Assembly: GCA_020853375.1 (NCBI GenBank)
Contig: JADYZA010000171.1
Location: 1-5,569, forward strand
Reading direction: 5' to 3'
DNA from: Verrucomicrobiota bacterium
Lineage (GTDB): Bacteria; Verrucomicrobiota; Kiritimatiellia; Kiritimatiellales; Tichowtungiaceae
Length of the DNA stretch: 5,569 nucleotides
The first letter of the stretch is position 1; each line of letters opens with the position of its first letter. The notes beneath the pieces are model-generated. The model was given only the letters and a program-made list of their open reading frames with translations, did not search any database and was not told where the DNA came from. The translations under genes and the position numbers were made by a program. Positions 1 to 5,364 of the stretch are shown one piece after another.

Positions 1-243
1 AATATGGTCGGCATCTACAAAGTATTTCCCGCTCCAGCCGAGAGCCTTCACTGCGGCATCCGCTTCCGCGCGAAGAGACGCCGGTTCGGTATGCACCGTT
101 TTGTGCTCGCGGTTGGACTTGTTCCAAACCGGAGAAACATTAATGCCATGTTTTTTCGACTCAATATAAGCGGCCAGCTGTGCTTCGCCCTGATGACGAA
201 ACCGATCCCCGCATCCTAATGTATAAACTGCTTTGTTGGACAT
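1..243 (-). CDS. Tagaturonate epimerase (UxaE)-like protein, N-terminal part (cut by window edge)
   Basis: The gene starts at the ATG at 243 on the minus strand and stays open for 81 codons to the left edge, so the C-terminal part is missing. A strong Shine-Dalgarno AAGGAG lies about 6 bases before the ATG, which fixes the start. Visible motifs are GCGDRF (residues 10-15), HQGEAQL (17-23), PVWNKSNREH (38-47) and YFVDADHI (74-81). This layout (G-x-GDR, then a basic RE/REH segment, then DADH) resembles the tagaturonate epimerase family. UxaE converts D-tagaturonate to D-fructuronate in a hexuronate (pectin or alginate-like sugar) pathway, using a divalent metal; the DADH segment probably lies in the active site. 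The family is recognised from memory and the substrate is inferred. It could act on another uronate or ketose. It points away from the rest of the window and has its own upstream regulatory region. Confidence 0.6.
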   Translation of the reverse strand, partial: MSNKAVYTLGCGDRFRHQGEAQLAAYIESKKHGINVSPVWNKSNREHKTVHTEPASLRAEADAAVKALGWSGKYFVDADHI

Positions 244-248
244 GCCTG

Positions 249-254
249 TCTCCT
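249..254 (-). promoter_or_regulatory. Shine-Dalgarno of the UxaE-like gene
   Basis: Read on the minus strand the sequence is AAGGAG, about 6 bases before the ATG at 243. It is the best ribosome binding site in the window and settles the start of that gene. Confidence 0.7.
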
Positions 255-280
255 TATTAAAGTTTTACCTGAATCCGTTA

Positions 281-300
281 GATAATATTTAAAAATAATC
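281..300. repeat. AT-rich imperfect palindrome upstream of the UxaE-like gene
   Basis: A 20-bp stretch beginning GATAAT and ending ATAATC matches its own reverse complement at 16 of 20 positions. On the minus strand it contains TATTAT (287-282), which would do as a -10 box, but I see no matching -35 box at the usual distance. It could be a promoter core or a second operator half of the neighbouring dyads. Chance is a real alternative, because AT-rich sequence easily gives imperfect palindromes. Confidence 0.25.
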
Positions 301-303
301 GTT

Positions 304-365
304 ACCTGTTGGGCTGGAATGACTAACATAGTCATTAACTTAAATAAACAACCAACCCAACAGGT
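304..365. promoter_or_regulatory. Nested inverted repeats, probable operator or regulatory hairpin
   Basis: Two dyads are nested here. The outer arms are 304-317 (ACCTGTTGGGCTGG) and 352-365 (CCAACCCAACAGGT), complementary at 13 of 14 positions. The inner dyad, 318-336, has the arms AATGACTA and TAGTCATT with a 3-base ACA spacer and is perfect over 8 bp. The position, 75 to 122 bases upstream of the UxaE-like start, fits a transcription-factor operator for sugar-responsive control. The inner dyad has the shape of a dimeric helix-turn-helix site. I cannot name the regulator. The outer arms could also form a stem in RNA from either strand, but no T-run follows, so a terminator is unlikely. Confidence 0.45.
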
Positions 366-371
366 GCGGAA

Positions 372-434
372 ATGAAACAGTATAAACTCAAAACCGGCAA
401 GGGCGAACTCAACAGTATCGGTCTCCTCCCCTAA
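372..434 (+). other. Short 20-codon reading frame, possibly the 5' stub of a lost divergent gene
   Basis: ATG at 372 opens a frame beginning MKQYKLKTGKG that ends at TAA 432-434. A weak AGG lies upstream at 362-364. The first 16 codons look like the ordinary start of a protein, lysine-rich then GKGEL. The frame then runs into sequence belonging to the tail of the opposite-strand LamG remnant. It faces away from the UxaE-like gene and shares its upstream dyads, so it may be what is left of a divergent gene broken by a rearrangement near 415-435. It may equally be a chance frame. I recognise no family. Confidence 0.2.
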
Positions 435-743
435 GAGCAGAAATGTAGCCCTCATCGCTCCAGTCAAAGGTTCTCTCAAACACCTTCTTGGAACTCGTGC
501 TCACAAGACCGTTACTGTAGCTCTTCTGCACATCACTCAAGGATAAGGCAAAATTGAACACCTGCAGCTCATCAATCGTTCCTTTTAAATAACAAGTCGG
601 CCATGCGGCAACGCCAGTGCGCACATGAGCATTGGCACCTATATGCGCCGTCCAGATTGTCTGCGCAGTAGTTAAGGGGTCCTTGACGCCATCAATATCT
701 GTCGACAGGAACTCACACTCCTAACAAGTACGCTCTTCATCAT
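409..743 (-). pseudogene. Decayed LamG/concanavalin-like jelly-roll protein (C-terminal remnant)
   Basis: The minus-strand frame is open from 720 to the TGA at 411-409 but has no convincing start. It encodes a typical C-terminal half of a LamG-like beta-sandwich: AHIGANAH, then YLKGTIDELQVFNFALSLSD and VQKSYSNG. The familiar family form is a small-residue strand, then GxIDEvrIyNrALs, then a short helix. The intact domain is about 150 residues or more, so the first half is missing. Just upstream on the same strand, tandem ATGs (743 and 740) follow a purine-rich GGAAGG ribosome site and begin MMKSVLV, as a signal peptide might. That frame is not the LamG frame and the LamG frame meets TAG at 723-721. 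The simplest reading is an internal deletion in a secreted LamG gene that joined its start to its end out of frame. In PVC bacteria LamG domains usually sit in large secreted or cell-surface proteins. The LamG call is fairly safe; the deletion model is inference. Confidence 0.55.
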
Positions 744-973
744 CTTCGCCTTCCAGTTTGGGGGTTGTACTCAAACGGAACCATCCTCGGGGAAATGCGC
801 TCCGCTCAATCACCCTCACCTCTACCGGATTTTTTCACGACCATCAAGAACGGTTTCCGGTTTTGTTCATTTTTCTGCCAAAGGGGGGCTGTTAAGCCTC
901 GGTTCCGGTCGACAACGGCTGACTTTGGAAAAAAGTTCCCCGTCCGCCGGAAACGCGCTATGGTTCGGGCCTC
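744..973. other. Region before the tat operon without a recognisable gene
   Basis: I see no convincing coding sequence on either strand. The plus-strand frame at 765-977 has no family features and no ribosome site. On the minus strand a stretch of about 38 codons (roughly 724-837) is open in the LamG frame but has no start. The region must carry the tat promoter, yet no good -35/-10 pair is visible. A TTGGAAAAAA element lies at 925-934, related to the TTTTTCCAA sequence downstream of tatA. Confidence 0.4.
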
Positions 974-1282
974 ATGATATTTCCTGTCACAGCTTTTATG
1001 GCGCTCGGCGGCGGCGAACTGATTGTGATCATGCTGGCGCTACTGCTCCTCTTCGGCCCCAAAGATGCGCCACGCATCCTCCGCTCGATTCAGAATGTTC
1101 TAAACAAGCTGCAGCGCGCGGCAGCCGACTTTCGCTATAAGCTGATGTACGACGATCTGCACCAGACCCAGCCGGAAGAGTCGAAAGACACAACGGTTTA
1201 TGATGCCGAAGAACCCCCGGCTGAAAAATTGCCTGAGCAACCATCCGTTGATGAATCCGAGACGCATGAAAAATCTGTTTAA
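974..1282 (+). CDS. tatB: Twin-arginine translocase subunit, TatB-like (TatA/B family)
   Basis: This 102-aa protein has the TatA/B plan: a short N-terminal membrane helix (about residues 14-28), an FGP hinge (27-29), an amphipathic helix (about 31-60) and a charged, disordered acidic tail. The GGGELIVI segment places E15 where TatB has its conserved membrane glutamate, and FGPKDAP matches the GP-x-x-x-P hinge of TatB better than the FG-x-KLPEL hinge of TatA. With TatC, TatB forms the inner-membrane receptor that binds twin-arginine signal peptides of folded exported proteins. The start at 974 has no strong Shine-Dalgarno; ATG 998 (MALGGGEL) is an alternative and still keeps the whole membrane helix. 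The gene is first of three and its end overlaps tatC by 17 bp, so coupling is likely. The family is clear. TatB rather than TatA is a judgement from the hinge and from the second, TatA-type gene downstream. Confidence 0.8.
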   Translation: MIFPVTAFMALGGGELIVIMLALLLLFGPKDAPRILRSIQNVLNKLQRAAADFRYKLMYDDLHQTQPEESKDTTVYDAEEPPAEKLPEQPSVDESETHEKSV

Positions 1283-2066
1283 AAAAGTGAGTCCGCGGTT
1301 TGTCAGCCGCGATAAGGAGCAGTCTTTTCTGGAACATCTGGAAGAGTTCCGAACCATGTTGATCCGCTGTCTGATGGCGGTGGCTATCGCCACAGTCGTT
1401 TGCATTCCTCTGGCAAAACCGCTTCTAAACTGGCTGAAAGCTCCGCTTTTGCGCGTGGCGGAGCAGAATCATTATACGCTGGAACTAATCACCACGTCGC
1501 CTGTTGAGGGATTTGTGCAGGTCATGAAAATCATCTTCTGTACCGGCATTCTGCTGAGCCTGCCGTTCATCATCTATTTCGTGGCCTGCTTTGTGTTCCC
1601 GGGGCTCAAGGCGAAAGAACAGAAACTGCTGGTGTACGGCGGACTGGCGGGTGCCGTTTTGTTCGCTGGCGGCGTGACGCTCTGCTACTCCGTGACCCTG
1701 CCGATCGCCATCAAGATTATGTTCTATTTCAATAATTATCTGGGCACGACCGCCAACTGGAAAATCGACACCTACCTCAGCTTTGTCATGCAGCTTTTGA
1801 TCGGCTTTGGGCTGATTTTCGAACTGCCGCTGATTCTGCTTCTGCTGGGACATCTGGGTGTCATTTCCACCGCCCAGATGCGCAAGTACCGCCGACATGT
1901 CATCATCGCCATTCTGATCATCGCCATGGCGTTGACTCCCGGCCCGGACGTAATCTCGCAGTTACAAATGGCTATCCCTCTCTACATATTGTATGAAGTG
2001 TGCATCTTGATTCTGCTCATCCGCAACCGGAAGAGCGGCAAAGAAAAGGAAGGAAGCGGAAAATGA
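1266..2066 (+). CDS. tatC: Sec-independent protein translocase TatC
   Basis: A polytopic membrane protein of 266 aa with about six hydrophobic segments, the normal size for TatC. Family landmarks are present: the N-terminal signature FLEHLEEFR (21-29), with the glutamate and arginine of the HLxELR motif that recognises the RR signal; FPGLKAKEQ (111-119), with the conserved loop glutamate E118; FELPLI (185-190); and TPGPDVISQ (224-232) followed by a final hydrophobic helix, with D228 equal to the conserved aspartate of the TPPD motif. An extra glycine makes it TPGPD. TatC is the core of the twin-arginine translocase in the cytoplasmic membrane. I start it at ATG 1266, where the N-terminus has usual length; ATG 1200 and ATG 1251 are in frame, but 1200 would overlap tatB by 83 bp and neither has a ribosome site. 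It overlaps tatB by 17 bp and tatA by 4 bp (ATGA). Confidence 0.93.
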   Translation: MKNLFKKVSPRFVSRDKEQSFLEHLEEFRTMLIRCLMAVAIATVVCIPLAKPLLNWLKAPLLRVAEQNHYTLELITTSPVEGFVQVMKIIFCTGILLSLPFIIYFVACFVFPGLKAKEQKLLVYGGLAGAVLFAGGVTLCYSVTLPIAIKIMFYFNNYLGTTANWKIDTYLSFVMQLLIGFGLIFELPLILLLLGHLGVISTAQMRKYRRHVIIAILIIAMALTPGPDVISQLQMAIPLYILYEVCILILLIRNRKSGKEKEGSGK

Positions 2067-2263
2067 ATATCGGCATCCCGGAAATTCTATTAATCGTTTT
2101 TGTCATTCTGTTGCTGTTCGGCAGCAAAAAACTGCCGGAGCTGGCCCGCTCACTCGGCAAAAGCCTGAACGAGTTCAAACGCGGACAGACTGAAAGCGCG
2201 CCGGAAAAGAAAATTGAAAAGCCGGCTGAACCGGCTGATGTGGAAAAAAAGAAAGACGTCTGA
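2063..2263 (+). CDS. tatA: Twin-arginine translocase subunit TatA
   Basis: A 66-aa protein with classic TatA features: an N-terminal membrane helix (residues 5-19) beginning IGIPEILLIV, the FG hinge (19-20) followed by SKKLPELARSLGKSLNEFK, an amphipathic helix, and a Lys/Glu/Pro-rich tail. TatA oligomers form the passage for folded proteins once a substrate binds TatBC. The ATG at 2063 overlaps the tatC stop as ATGA, and purine-rich GGAAGGAAGCGGA just before it gives a good ribosome site. A longer in-frame version starting at 2000 would lie inside tatC and add charged residues before the membrane helix, so I reject it. The order tatB-like, tatC, tatA differs from the enterobacterial tatABC order. 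Confidence 0.92.
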   Translation: MNIGIPEILLIVFVILLLFGSKKLPELARSLGKSLNEFKRGQTESAPEKKIEKPAEPADVEKKKDV

Positions 2264-2273
2264 CCGCTCGGAG

Positions 2274-2291
2274 TTTTTCCAAGGTTTGGAC
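2274..2291. repeat. TTTTTCCAA/TTGGA dyad downstream of tatA
   Basis: TCCAA (2278-2282) and TTGGA (2286-2290) are perfect inverted arms around GGT, preceded by a run of five T. It does not look like an intrinsic terminator because the stem is short and no T-run follows on the plus strand. A related TTGGAAAAAA stands at 925-934 before the operon. Its role is unknown; it could be a protein binding site. Confidence 0.25.
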
Positions 2292-2372
2292 GTTTTCATC
2301 GTTTCTTGCCCGCGCGTTACAAACCGGAATTTCATTCATCTTCCGCCGGGGGAAGTTTCGCTGAAAAAGATA

Positions 2373-2400
2373 TCGACTTGGCTGTAAAAGCATTTAGAAA
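2373..2400 (+). promoter_or_regulatory. Weak candidate sigma-70-type promoter for the isomerase gene
   Basis: TCGACT (2373-2378) and TAGAAA (2395-2400) each match 4 of 6 bases of the -35 and -10 consensus and are 16 bases apart, 45 bases before the start at 2446. The 182-bp gap after tatA should hold a promoter, and this is the best pair I see, but it is weak. Confidence 0.22.
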
Positions 2401-2445
2401 GTACCCGTGTTTGTGCGAATTAAACTCTAATCAAGGAACCGTGCG

Positions 2446-3312
2446 ATGAAAGTATTGCTTCACGTAAATTACCATGAAGGAAAAGGCCGACTCCGCCCTT
2501 TGTTTGAACTGGCCAGACAGAACAAATATGACGGCGTGGAATTGCGCTGGAAGTATGCGTTCGATGACTTTAATCAGGTCACCTACCAGCAGGAAGTCGC
2601 CGCTCTCAAATCGCAGTATCCGGAAATGGAAATCGTTTTCGGCGGAGCCGTTAATTTCTGCCGTGGCCCGAAAGATGAAGTCGAAAAAACCACCGCCGAC
2701 TATCTGCGTTTCCTCGAATGGGCCGCAAAAGAGTGCGGAACCAAAGTGATGAACTTTTTCACCGGCGTCATGGTGGCTCGGGACAACAGTTACTACGACT
2801 TCCACACCAACGGCAGCGCTATGGCGTGTGATGAGGACTACGAAAAAGCGGCGGCCGGCCTGCGCATCATCGGAAACACGGCGGCGGCTAACGGAATCCT
2901 GATCGCGCTGGAAACACACAACTGCTACCTGCATGACATCGCAGCCTCCTGCCAGAAACTAATGACGGCGACCAACCATGACGCGATTGGCATAAACTAC
3001 GACCACGGCAACATCTGCATCAACAAGCATGGCGAATCCATCGCCGACGTGTTCAAGCTCGTTGGCGACAAAATCTACTACGCTCATTTGAAAAACCTGA
3101 TGAAACAGCCCGGCATGGTTCTCCCCGGCGGCTTCATCGGCACCCGACTGAAAGACGGCCACATCAACAACCGGGACATCGTTGATCGTCTGCGCGGCAC
3201 GCTCCGCTCCGGAATGCTCGCGCTGGAATATCCCTGCACCGGCGACAGCATCCTCGCCGCAAAAGAAGATATGGAATACATGCGCTCGCTGAAGGAATAC
3301 TTCAACCTGTAA
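2446..3312 (+). CDS. Sugar phosphate isomerase/epimerase family protein (xylose isomerase-like TIM barrel)
   Basis: A 288-aa cytosolic protein, the usual length for the xylose isomerase-like/AP endonuclease 2 TIM-barrel family. The repeating beta/alpha pattern starts with MKVLLHVNYH; the DGVELRW strand (29-35) is typical of barrel strand 2. The four metal ligands expected from the ketose 3-epimerase subgroup are all visible: E156 in ALETHN, D186 in NYDHGN, H214 in YYAHLKN and E261 in LEYPCTGD. It should therefore bind a divalent metal (Mn or Mg) and isomerise or epimerise a sugar through an enediol. The exact sugar cannot be read from the sequence. The start has a clear ribosome site, AAGGA, 8 bases upstream. 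It is a single-gene unit: a 182-bp gap separates it from tatA and an intrinsic terminator follows. Having no signal peptide, it is not itself a Tat substrate. Confidence 0.85.
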   Translation: MKVLLHVNYHEGKGRLRPLFELARQNKYDGVELRWKYAFDDFNQVTYQQEVAALKSQYPEMEIVFGGAVNFCRGPKDEVEKTTADYLRFLEWAAKECGTKVMNFFTGVMVARDNSYYDFHTNGSAMACDEDYEKAAAGLRIIGNTAAANGILIALETHNCYLHDIAASCQKLMTATNHDAIGINYDHGNICINKHGESIADVFKLVGDKIYYAHLKNLMKQPGMVLPGGFIGTRLKDGHINNRDIVDRLRGTLRSGMLALEYPCTGDSILAAKEDMEYMRSLKEYFNL

Positions 3313-3343
3313 GGTGCGCCGGAATTCACCATAAGCCGCTTCT

Positions 3344-3376
3344 GGCAGGGTTTCACGGGAAGCCCTGCCTTTTTTT
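3344..3376 (+). terminator. Intrinsic terminator after the isomerase gene
   Basis: GGCAGGGTTTC (3344-3354) pairs with GAAGCCCTGCC (3359-3369), an 11-bp stem with one G-T wobble and a 4-base loop, followed directly by seven T (3370-3376). It is 31 bases after the stop codon at 3312. A stable GC-rich stem plus a T-run is the textbook rho-independent form. Confidence 0.9.
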
Positions 3377-3416
3377 AATGCCGACCCGATCAGGAAAAAA
3401 CAGGTAACCCCACATC

Positions 3417-4001
3417 ATGTTGCACCCCGACACAGAAGTCCGCTGGATCAGCAAAGAAATCGGTTGTGGAATTGTCGCGACCCGCGACATTCCCAAAGGC
3501 ACCGTCACCTGGGTTCTGGATCCTCTCGATCGGCTCTTCAGCCCATGCGAGATCGAGGTGCTTCCCGCCGTCTGCCGCGAAACACTGTTCAAATATTCCT
3601 ACCGCAACCGGCACGGCGATTATGTCTTCTGCTGGGACAACACCCGCTTCATGAACCACAGCTTCAAACCCAACTGCATCACCACCGCCTACGGATTCGA
3701 GCTGGCCGTGCGCGACATCGCCGAAGGCGAAGAACTCACCAACGACTACGGCTCGCTCAACATCCTCGAACCGTTCCACGCCTGCGACGAAGGAACCGAC
3801 CGCAAAGTCGTCTACCCCGACGACCTCGCCCGCCACTACGCCAACTGGGATCGCCAGCTCGAAAAAGCTTTCAAACGCATTCAAACGGTCGAACAACCTC
3901 TGCGCGAACTGCTTTCCGCGGAACAGTGGGAAACCGCCGGCCACATCGCCGAAAAACCGAACCTGATGGACTCCATCCTCAACTGCCTGCACCGCGGTTG
4001 A
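3417..4001 (+). CDS. SET domain-containing protein-lysine methyltransferase
   Basis: A 194-aa protein with a compact SET domain over about residues 7-115. The N-terminal SET strand reads GCGIVATRDIPKGT (16-29). The knot motifs are FMNHSFKPNC (78-87), the RFxNHSxxPNC signature that binds SAM, and GEELTNDYG (104-112), holding the catalytic tyrosine Y111. SET enzymes transfer a methyl group from S-adenosylmethionine to protein lysines. Bacterial members are scattered and their targets are mostly unknown. A cysteine post-SET zinc site is not evident; only HAC (121-123) follows. The C-terminal 80 residues are helical and charged. The ATG at 3417 is the first start after an in-frame stop at 3405; the ribosome site is weak (AGG 14 bases upstream). 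Only 40 bases separate it from the terminator, so its promoter is not obvious. The gene leads a cluster with an RNA methyltransferase. Confidence 0.85.
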   Translation: MLHPDTEVRWISKEIGCGIVATRDIPKGTVTWVLDPLDRLFSPCEIEVLPAVCRETLFKYSYRNRHGDYVFCWDNTRFMNHSFKPNCITTAYGFELAVRDIAEGEELTNDYGSLNILEPFHACDEGTDRKVVYPDDLARHYANWDRQLEKAFKRIQTVEQPLRELLSAEQWETAGHIAEKPNLMDSILNCLHRG

Positions 4002-4004
4002 TCT

Positions 4005-4044
4005 GACTTTAGACTTTCGACTTTAGACTGCTGACTCTAAAGTC
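4005..4044 (+). repeat. Five tandem 7-bp repeats (GACTNNN) ending in a hairpin
   Basis: Units start at 4005, 4012, 4019, 4026 and 4033, all in exact 7-bp phase and all beginning GACT; the first and third are identical (GACTTTA) and the second differs by one base. The following AAGTC completes an inverted arm: TCTAAAGTC (4036-4044) pairs perfectly over 9 bp with GACTTTAGA at 4019-4027 (8-base loop) or at 4005-4013. The array fills nearly the whole 50-bp gap between the SET and methyltransferase genes. It resembles short heptamer repeat arrays known from cyanobacteria and other bacteria. It could affect translation of the next gene, or simply be slipped-strand DNA. Confidence 0.85.
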
Positions 4045-4051
4045 CTCTCCC

Positions 4052-4927
4052 ATGAACGACGACTATGAACTGATCGACAGCGGCGACGGCCGCAAGCTGG
4101 AGCGCTTCGGCGATGTCACGCTCGTCCGCCCCGCCGGACAAGTCGCCTGGCACCAGACTCTTGATGAAGAAATCTGGCGCAATGTCTCCGCCGGATTCGA
4201 CCGCGAAGGCGGCAACCGCTGGCATAACCGCCATAATCTTCCCGATCATTGGAAAGTCACCGTCGCCGGAATCACCTTTAAACTTTCTTCCACCGACTTC
4301 GGCCACCTCGGTATTTTCCCCGAACAGCGCGTCATGTGGAAATGGATCCGCGAAACCGTCCAACAACGTAAAGCGCAAACCGGAGCCGCCTGCCCTGAGG
4401 AAGATCGAAGGGTGAATGTGCTGAACCTTTTCGCCTACTCCGGCGGCTCCACACTGGCCGCCGCGCAGGGCGGTGCGGAAGTCTGCCATCTCGACGCATC
4501 CAAAGGAATGGTCGAATGGGCGCGCGAAAACGCTGCGCTCAACGGACTCGAAAACGCGCCGATCCGCTGGATCGTCGACGACGCCATCGGCTTTCTCCGC
4601 CGCGAAGTCAAACGGGAGCGCCGCTACGACGGCATCATCCTCGACCCGCCATCCTTCGGACGCGGTAAAAAAGGCGAGGTCTTCAAAATTCAGGAAGCCC
4701 TGCCCGAACTGCTCAGCCTCTGCCGCGACCTGCTGTCGGAAAATCCGGCGTTTCTGCTGTTGAGCTGCCATACGCCTGAATACTCGCCGATGATTCTGAA
4801 AAACCTGCTCACCCAGTGGCTCAAGGATTTAGGCGGCACCACCGACTGCGGCGAAATGACCCTCACCGGCAAACCCGGCGTCATGCCGCTACCGAGCGGC
4901 GCTTTTGCGCGATGGAAAAATAATTAA
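4052..4927 (+). CDS. Class I SAM-dependent rRNA methyltransferase-like protein (RlmI/RlmK-related)
   Basis: A 291-aa protein. An N-terminal part (1-115) with a beta-rich stretch and the motif FGHLGIFPEQR (83-93) precedes a Rossmann methyltransferase domain. SAM motif I is NLFAYSGGSTLAAA (125-138), the acidic ribose ligand is D148 in HLDASKG, motif III holds D177, and the catalytic motif IV is LDPPSFGRG (197-205). It ends in LPSGAFARW (280-288), a family hallmark. This fits the COG1092 family that methylates 23S rRNA bases (RlmI makes m5C1962), but the PUA RNA-binding domain of E. coli RlmI is absent and DPPSF holds no cysteine, so an m5C reaction is not supported; an N-methylated base is as likely. 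No Shine-Dalgarno is present: the bases before ATG 4052 are pyrimidine-rich (CTCTCCC) and follow the heptamer hairpin. Its stop overlaps the next start by one base (TAATG). Confidence 0.85.
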   Translation: MNDDYELIDSGDGRKLERFGDVTLVRPAGQVAWHQTLDEEIWRNVSAGFDREGGNRWHNRHNLPDHWKVTVAGITFKLSSTDFGHLGIFPEQRVMWKWIRETVQQRKAQTGAACPEEDRRVNVLNLFAYSGGSTLAAAQGGAEVCHLDASKGMVEWARENAALNGLENAPIRWIVDDAIGFLRREVKRERRYDGIILDPPSFGRGKKGEVFKIQEALPELLSLCRDLLSENPAFLLLSCHTPEYSPMILKNLLTQWLKDLGGTTDCGEMTLTGKPGVMPLPSGAFARWKNN

Positions 4928-5364
4928 TGAAACGCACGTTCATTGTCCTTGTTGAAGTCCTTCTTCTTTGCGGAATTGGCATTTTCATTTATGGCTTCTT
5001 GCCGGGAAAAGACGTGATCATTGCACGGGCTATTGCTCCTGATGGGACCGATCTGTGTGTCACACATAAATCCAATCACACCGGAGAACCCTATACTGTA
5101 AACTTCTACTTCAAGCGGCCCGGAAATCCATGGGGCTGGTTTTATTACGAGCATGAAGACACCCGCTGGTTCCGAGGAAGCATCAAGTTGAATGCCCAAG
5201 GAACAACCGCTTTTATCAAACGTGGCTGGCGAACTGTCGCAATATTCGATCTGACAACTGATTCCTTTACGATTAAACGATGGAATCGAACAATTCAGGG
5301 AGCTCAGAATTGGATGCCGACAGACTGGACTCCAGAACAAGAAATAAAAAACCCTAAGTTATGA
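4927..5364 (+). CDS. Uncharacterised membrane-anchored protein
   Basis: 145 aa of a family I cannot name. An N-terminal hydrophobic helix (about 5-25) after MKRT suggests a signal anchor with the rest outside the cytoplasm. C15 sits in LLLCG, which is a poor lipobox, so a lipoprotein is less likely. The remaining domain is beta-rich and dense in aromatics: residues 55-81 alternate Tyr/Phe and end in [13 protein letters not shown] (69-81), followed by an IKLN strand, [17 protein letters not shown] (93-109), SFTI and a Trp-rich tail. The start overlaps the methyltransferase stop by one base and the stop overlaps the next ATG, so it is coupled on both sides. Its codons are more A/T-rich than those of the neighbours, which suggests a different origin or weaker codon selection. 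I do not assign a function. Confidence 0.75.
   Translation: MKRTFIVLVEVLLLCGIGIFIYGFLPGKDVIIARAIAPDGTDLCVTHKSNHTGEPYTVNFYFKRPGNPWGWFYYEHEDTRWFRGSIKLNAQGTTAFIKRGWRTVAIFDLTTDSFTIKRWNRTIQGAQNWMPTDWTPEQEIKNPKL

Noticed and set aside
4..219. Plus-strand frame of 71 codons at the left edge
   Set aside because: It lies opposite the UxaE-like gene, which has clear motifs and a strong ribosome site.
765..977. Plus-strand frame of 70 codons before tatB
   Set aside because: No ribosome site, no family pattern, and it runs into the tatB start region.
1200..1265. Longer N-terminus for TatC from ATG 1200 or 1251
   Set aside because: It would overlap tatB by 83 or 32 bp, has no ribosome site, and adds residues not expected before the TatC signature.
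2340..2355. CTTCC/GGAAG inverted repeat in the gap after tatA as a terminator
   Set aside because: Only a 5-bp stem and no T-run follows, so I do not support a terminator call.
2431..2934. Antisense frame of 167 codons across the isomerase gene
   Set aside because: The plus-strand isomerase has all four metal ligands and a ribosome site; the antisense product has no recognisable motifs.
3378..3407. Nine-codon frame just after the terminator as a leader peptide
   Set aside because: No ribosome site and no special codon content; such short frames arise by chance.
3390..3992. Long antisense frame (200 codons) on the minus strand across the SET gene
   Set aside because: It mirrors a gene with strong SET motifs and C-rich third codon positions, which leave the opposite strand open. 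The product is Val/Gly/Phe-rich without family motifs.
3464..4006. Plus-strand frame of 180 codons overlapping the SET gene in another frame
   Set aside because: Arg/Pro/His-rich low-complexity product, typical of a shifted frame in GC-rich coding DNA.
4037..4771. Long antisense frame (244 codons) on the minus strand across the methyltransferase gene
   Set aside because: Shadow of codon bias in a well-supported gene on the plus strand; low-complexity Ala/Gly/Asp/Val composition.
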